Shown here one piece after another: positions 6,448 to 9,336 of a DNA stretch of 9,336 bases. A program made the translations under genes and the position numbers. Origin of the DNA: GCA-2401155 sp045047085 (GTDB taxonomy: Bacteria > Pseudomonadota > Alphaproteobacteria > Rhizobiales > Rhizobiaceae). The DNA is taken from contig JASFYT010000102.1 of assembly GCA_045047085.1 (NCBI GenBank), positions 1 to 9,336 of the forward strand, in the 5' to 3' direction. How positions within the stretch are numbered: the stretch's first letter is position 1; every line of letters starts with the position of its first letter. The notes beneath the pieces are model-generated. The model saw only the letters and a program-made list of their open reading frames with translations. It had not been told where the DNA came from and did no database searches.

Positions 6448-7779
6448 TTATTTTTTGCCTTCGTCCTCAAAGACTTCGTTCCAATCTTTTACCAAACCGT
6501 CCAGCGCTTCCTTTGCTGTACCTTGCCCAGCCACAACATAGCTGTGAACACGAGCTTGCATTGGCAACAACAGTGATGCGTAAGAAGGTTCAGCCCAGAA
6601 GTCCTTCACGATGGCCATTGAGTCCAGAAATGTCTGGGCAAATGGTTGGCTGCTCGCAAAGCCAGGTGCTTCAACTACCGCACGCATTGCAGATGCGCCA
6701 CCAACATCCCACCATTTCTGCTGGACGTCTTGTTGTGCAAACCATTTGATATATTCCAAGGCAGCATCTTTACTATCAGAGTTTGCAACCACTGATATAC
6801 CTTGTCCACCCAGTTGCGCAAAATGTCCGCCTGGACCAGCAGGGTTTACGAAGTAACCAGATTTACCTCCACCAACATTTTTGTCAGCTTCAACACCGGG
6901 CCAAATAAATGCAAAGTTCATCTGCATTGCGACCTGGCCCGATTTGTAAGCATCAATATTTGCTGACATGTAAGCATCTGAGGCACCAGGAGGTGTCGCT
7001 GTATCATAGAGTTTTTTGTAGTACTCCAGCCCCTTCACGGCAGCATCAGAATTCACAAAACCTTCTATGTCGTATGGCTTGTCTGGGTTTTGGTACTTGA
7101 AGCCATAATTGTAGAGCGCGTTCGTAACACCCATTGTGATGCCTTCCGAACCGCGTTCGGTATAGATAGCAGCACCATAAACTTTTTTGCCATCAATCAT
7201 ACGACCCTGGAAAAATTCACCGATTTGCTGAAGTTCTTCCAGAGTTTTTGGGGCAGCAAGGGCACGGCCATATTTTTCGTTGAACTCTTTTTGGATTTCA
7301 GGGCGGTCAAACCAATCTTTGCGGTAGGTCCAGCCGACTACGTCAGCATAGGCAGGAAGAGCATAATAGTTTGGCGTACCTTTCGGCCATTCCGCATATC
7401 CTGTTACGGTTGCTGGAAGGAAATCGTCCATCTTGATTCCTTCTTTGTCAAAGAAATCATTCAATTTCACGTATTGGCCATTTTCAGCAGCGCCACCAAT
7501 CCATTGGCTATCTCCAATAAGGAGATCGCAAAGTTTGCCGCCCGAATTCAATTCATTGAGCATGCGATCTGCAAAGTTTGGCCACGGCACAAACTCGAAA
7601 CTCATTTTATGTCCAGATTTGGCTTCGAAGTCCTTGCTCAGTTCCACCAGAGCATTCGCAGGGTCCCAAGCGGCCCAGCAAAGTGTTAATTCATCAGCCT
7701 GAGCAGCGTTGGATGCACCAAAGCTGGCCGAAGCCATTACTGCAATTGCTGCAGCCGAGCGTATTATTATCGATCTCAT
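6448..7779 (-). CDS. Periplasmic sugar-binding protein of a CUT1 ABC transporter (family 1 extracellular solute-binding)
   Basis: The 443-residue precursor has the usual length for this family (about 420-450). It captures the substrate in the periplasm and delivers it to the permeases. A Sec signal peptide is clear: basic start MRSIIIR, hydrophobic stretch about 8-21, and an AQA cleavage motif with the mature protein starting near Asp29. Mature features include ELTLCWAAWDP (30-40), LCDLLIGDSQWIGG (83-96) and a C-terminal WNEVFEDEGKK. Aromatic residues (Trp35, Trp38, Trp66, Trp93, Trp150) are abundant, as in sugar pockets, but assigning them to ligand is inference. There is no lipobox. ATG 7779 is preceded at eight bases by GGAGG (7788-7792), the strongest ribosome site in the window, fitting high expression of the first gene. 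Transcription starts from the operator-covered promoter at 7835-7863. The ligand is unknown; the linked kinase points to a triose or tetrose ketose or a polyol. Confidence 0.93.
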   Translation of the reverse strand: MRSIIIRSAAAIAVMASASFGASNAAQADELTLCWAAWDPANALVELSKDFEAKSGHKMSFEFVPWPNFADRMLNELNSGGKLCDLLIGDSQWIGGAAENGQYVKLNDFFDKEGIKMDDFLPATVTGYAEWPKGTPNYYALPAYADVVGWTYRKDWFDRPEIQKEFNEKYGRALAAPKTLEELQQIGEFFQGRMIDGKKVYGAAIYTERGSEGITMGVTNALYNYGFKYQNPDKPYDIEGFVNSDAAVKGLEYYKKLYDTATPPGASDAYMSANIDAYKSGQVAMQMNFAFIWPGVEADKNVGGGKSGYFVNPAGPGGHFAQLGGQGISVVANSDSKDAALEYIKWFAQQDVQQKWWDVGGASAMRAVVEAPGFASSQPFAQTFLDSMAIVKDFWAEPSYASLLLPMQARVHSYVVAGQGTAKEALDGLVKDWNEVFEDEGKK

Positions 7780-7834
7780 TTTAGAAACCTCCCAGTTGAT
7801 GCCTCGACCTCTTGCCGAGACGGTTAGCCACTCC

Positions 7835-7863
7835 TCTATAATGAGGTACGTACCTCAATACAA
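7835..7863 (-). promoter_or_regulatory. Sigma-70 type promoter of the transporter operon
   Basis: On the minus strand TTGTAT (7863-7858) and TATAGA (7840-7835) are separated by exactly 17 bp, and that spacer is filled by the palindromic operator. The predicted start of transcription is near 7828, giving a leader of about 49 nt before the binding-protein ATG. A repressor on the spacer would block polymerase directly. Confidence 0.65.
7842..7857. promoter_or_regulatory. Operator 1, LacI-type palindrome in the promoter spacer
   Basis: TGAGGTACGTACCTCA is a perfect 16-bp palindrome with a central CG, the symmetry usual for LacI-family operators. It matches operator 2 except at the bases flanking the central CG. 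It lies between the -35 and -10 of the operon promoter. The adjacent LacI-type regulator is the obvious binder (inference). Confidence 0.8.
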
Positions 7864-7869
7864 GTCATT

Positions 7870-7889
7870 TATGAGGTGCGCACCTCATA
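7870..7889. promoter_or_regulatory. Operator 2, LacI-type palindrome next to the regulator promoter
   Basis: TATGAGGTGCGCACCTCATA is a perfect 20-bp palindrome sharing the TGAGGT and ACCTCA arms with operator 1. The centres are 30 bp apart, close to three helical turns, so two dimers would sit on roughly the same face. It ends 4 bp before the candidate -35 of the regulator and just upstream of the operon -35, so it may serve autoregulation and cooperative repression. Confidence 0.8.
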
Positions 7890-7893
7890 GCAA

Positions 7894-7920
7894 TTGCGTT
7901 TTGAGAAAATTTGCTAAATA
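7894..7920 (+). promoter_or_regulatory. Weak candidate promoter of the regulator gene
   Basis: TTGCGT (7894-7899) and TAAATA (7915-7920) are separated by 15 bp, shorter than ideal. The position just downstream of operator 2 and about 45 bp before the ATG is plausible. No better match was seen in the short region available. Confidence 0.3.
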
Positions 7921-7966
7921 AAGGGTGGTAATTCTATCAATCAAACTTGAAAGCTGGGCAAGGAAA

Positions 7967-8989
7967 ATGCGGCCGACAACGAAAGATTTGGCTAAGAAAG
8001 CAGGGGTTAGTCTGGCGACGATAGACCGGGTATTAAACGGCCGACCAGGTGTAAAAGAGCAAACAGTTATCAAGGTAAACGAAGCGATTGAAAGTATTGG
8101 ATTTGTCAGAAACGCCCAGGCTGCAAATCTGGCAAGAAACAAGAGCTATCGGTTCAATTTCATATTTCCGCAAGCTGGCGGAAAATTTCTCGATGAACTT
8201 CTTAATCGGATTGAGGAAACCAACCAGTCTCTCTTGACGGAAATGACTTCGGCCCAAGGCGCAAAAATTGCGGCGAATGATCCTCATGCAGTCGCCAATT
8301 ATTTATCGTCGTTAAGAAAAGGTGACGTCGACGGGGTTGCGATTATGGCTCCTGAATCCCCTCAAGTGCGTGACGCAACTACCCGTCTACTGGAGCGTGG
8401 TATCCAGGCTGTTCAGTTTCTTTCTGGTCAACCCAAAGCCTCAAAGACCGACTTTGTTGGCATTGACAATCACGCGGCTGGTGCAACGGCCGGGTCTATT
8501 ATGGGAAGATTTTTAGGCTCGAAGCGCGGAAAAATTCTGGTAGTTTCGGAGACAATGCAATCGCGAGATGCGATTGAACGCCGACTCGGTTTTGATGAGG
8601 TCTTGTCCGGGCAGTTTAGTGATTTTCAAGTTTTGCCGTCATTGGAAACTTATGGGAGCGAAAATCGAACCGAACGGGTTATCGGGCAATCTCTTGAGAA
8701 TAACCCCGACCTTTGCGGCGTCTATATCATGAGTTCTGAAGCAGAATTGCCTATTTTGGCAATCGAACGAGCTGTCGGATTGCGAAAGCTCGTAAAAATT
8801 GCCCATGAAAGAACAGGCTTTACTGAATACGCCCTTAGACATGATCGGCTGGATGCAATAATTGCACAAAATACTGGTCACGCAGTGAGGAGCGCCATTA
8901 GAATTATGAGAGCCCGGTGTGAACAAAGGGAACCATTTGCCTCTCAAGAAACAATTCGTATTGAAATACTGTTGAAACAGAACCTGTAA
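7967..8989 (+). CDS. LacI-family transcriptional repressor of the transporter operon
   Basis: The 340-residue regulator has the usual LacI length. The N-terminal helix-turn-helix is at about 3-24 (TTKDLAKKAGVSLATIDRVL), followed by the hinge helix (about 48-57, NAQAANLARN) whose Leu would intercalate at the operator's central CG. The remainder (about 61-340) is a periplasmic-binding-protein-like ligand domain with VDGVAIMAP (121-129) and FVGIDNHAAGATAG (163-176), typical of sugar-sensing members. In the recognition helix, Asp20 replaces the Ser usually found in the family motif TVSR. I chose ATG 7967 because LacI proteins begin a few residues before the first helix. A GTG at 7925 would add 14 unconserved residues. 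It is divergent from the binding-protein gene across 187 bp that hold two palindromes, so it very likely represses the operon and perhaps itself. The inducer is unknown; a substrate or a phosphorylated product is likely. Confidence 0.9.
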   Translation: MRPTTKDLAKKAGVSLATIDRVLNGRPGVKEQTVIKVNEAIESIGFVRNAQAANLARNKSYRFNFIFPQAGGKFLDELLNRIEETNQSLLTEMTSAQGAKIAANDPHAVANYLSSLRKGDVDGVAIMAPESPQVRDATTRLLERGIQAVQFLSGQPKASKTDFVGIDNHAAGATAGSIMGRFLGSKRGKILVVSETMQSRDAIERRLGFDEVLSGQFSDFQVLPSLETYGSENRTERVIGQSLENNPDLCGVYIMSSEAELPILAIERAVGLRKLVKIAHERTGFTEYALRHDRLDAIIAQNTGHAVRSAIRIMRARCEQREPFASQETIRIEILLKQNL

Positions 8990-9239
8990 AGTTTCTGATT
9001 ATCCTGGCGTTAATTTTCGGCTTTTCAAATTCGGTGAATATTCCAAAAACGCATTCTGTATATTGGGTTAAATTGGCAGTTTGAAGTTATTTTTAAATAT
9101 TCATATTGGGACACAACGGTCATGCCCGTTGAGGGCTCTGAGTGTGAATTCGCCGCTCTGGACACAATGCTAAAACCAAAGTCTGCTTGTGCGTGCATCG
9201 AGCAAGAGCCTGAAAATCTGCCAACGGCGGCTTACCCCC
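8990..9239. other. 250-bp interval without a convincing gene
   Basis: No long open frame, clear terminator or recognisable RNA was seen after the regulator stop. The element GGACACAA occurs twice (near 9109 and 9159). A loose promoter-like pair, TTGAAG (9081-9086) and TATTGG (9104-9109) with 17-bp spacing, points toward the right-hand CoA-transferase fragment, but it is weak. Confidence 0.5.
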
Positions 9240-9330
9240 TATTCCGTTGAAAAACTCGGCCCTGAATCTGTTATGATTTTGGATTTTCCTCAGAGCGTCG
9301 CTGGACCTTATGCCTGTTATGCCGCGAGGC
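9240..9330. repeat. Right arm of a perfect 91-bp inverted repeat
   Basis: This is the exact reverse complement of positions 1-91. The last six bases of the window (9331-9336) continue past the left-hand end, so their identity cannot be tested. The arms face outward, each reading away from the transporter locus, and are separated by about 9.15 kb. Confidence 0.95.
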
Positions 9331-9336
9331 TTGGTG
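9240..9336 (+). pseudogene. 5'-truncated second copy of the CoA-transferase fragment, cut by the window edge
   Basis: From the TAT codon at 9240 the frame encodes the same residues as codons 14 onward of the left copy (YSVEKLGPES and the LDFPQSVAGPY region), then LG at the edge. The first 13 codons of the left copy, including its ATG, are replaced by unrelated sequence. The frame is open upstream only to a TAA at 9171-9173. The only possible start there is a GTG at 9189 without a ribosome binding site, which would give a basic unrelated leader. It looks like a truncated duplicate, but a functional gene with an unusual start, or an assembly junction, cannot be excluded. The downstream part is not visible. 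Confidence 0.5.

Noticed and set aside
6366..6470. Upstream start extending permease 1 by 35 residues
   Set aside because: It would overlap the end of the binding-protein gene and cover the intercistronic hairpin. ATG 6365 has its own ribosome site and a family-typical N-terminus.
7090..7689. 199-residue open frame on the plus strand
   Set aside because: It lies entirely antisense to the binding-protein gene, has no ribosome site, and its translation resembles no family. The opposite strand encodes a clear full-length protein.
7780..7834. Riboswitch or structured leader before the binding-protein gene
   Set aside because: The predicted leader is only about 49 nt, with no strong stem or known aptamer core. 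The operators explain regulation without it.
7925..7966. GTG start adding 14 residues to the regulator
   Set aside because: LacI proteins begin just before the first helix, as from ATG 7967, and the extra residues look unlike coding extension. The GTG also sits very close to the presumed promoter.
9122..9250. 42-residue frame upstream of and running into the right repeat
   Set aside because: No ribosome binding site, no recognisable motif, and it reads the repeat in a different frame from the conserved protein.

Overview
The window holds one complete, compact carbohydrate-import locus of an alphaproteobacterial type, probably Hyphomicrobiales or Rhodobacterales. The assignment rests on the gene order (LacI-type regulator divergent from a CUT1 binding protein, two permeases, two MalK-like ATPases and a fused dihydroxyacetone kinase) and on the protein sequences. 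No rRNA or other taxonomic marker is present, so the order is inference. Base composition looks moderate by eye and was not computed.

Layout, right to left, because the operon is on the minus strand. The LacI-family regulator (7967-8989, +) is transcribed away from the operon. The 187-bp divergent region (7780-7966) carries two near-identical perfect palindromes centred on CG. One fills the spacer of a good minus-strand promoter, and the other lies 30 bp away (centre to centre), just upstream of the regulator. The operon then runs: periplasmic binding protein (6448-7779), an 82-bp gap with a GC-rich hairpin, permease 1 (5418-6365), permease 2 (4480-5421), a 62-residue two-helix membrane protein (4295-4483), ATPase 1 (3194-4291), ATPase 2 (2206-3201) and a DhaK-DhaL fusion kinase (574-2193). 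After the hairpin gap the genes are separated by 12 bp or less, or overlap (4, 4 and 8 bp), so they are almost certainly one translationally coupled transcript.

Proposed function: the binding protein, two permeases and two ATPases form an ABC importer for a small sugar, polyol or ketose. The kinase phosphorylates the incoming ketose (dihydroxyacetone, or a ketotetrose such as erythrulose). The regulator represses the operon until ligand binds. No dehydrogenase, isomerase or aldolase lies in the window, so either the imported compound is itself the ketose or an oxidation step is encoded elsewhere.

Edges: the two ends carry a perfect 91-bp inverted repeat (1-91 and 9240-9330) encoding the same N-terminal piece of a probable CaiB/BaiF-type (family III) CoA-transferase. 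The left copy has a start codon and runs off the window on the minus strand. The right copy has lost its first 13 codons and runs off on the plus strand. Because the repeat reaches both edges, the window may be a contig that ends in a repeat. The 131-573 and 8990-9239 intervals contain no convincing gene. I saw no tRNA, rRNA, CRISPR array, transposase or phage gene.
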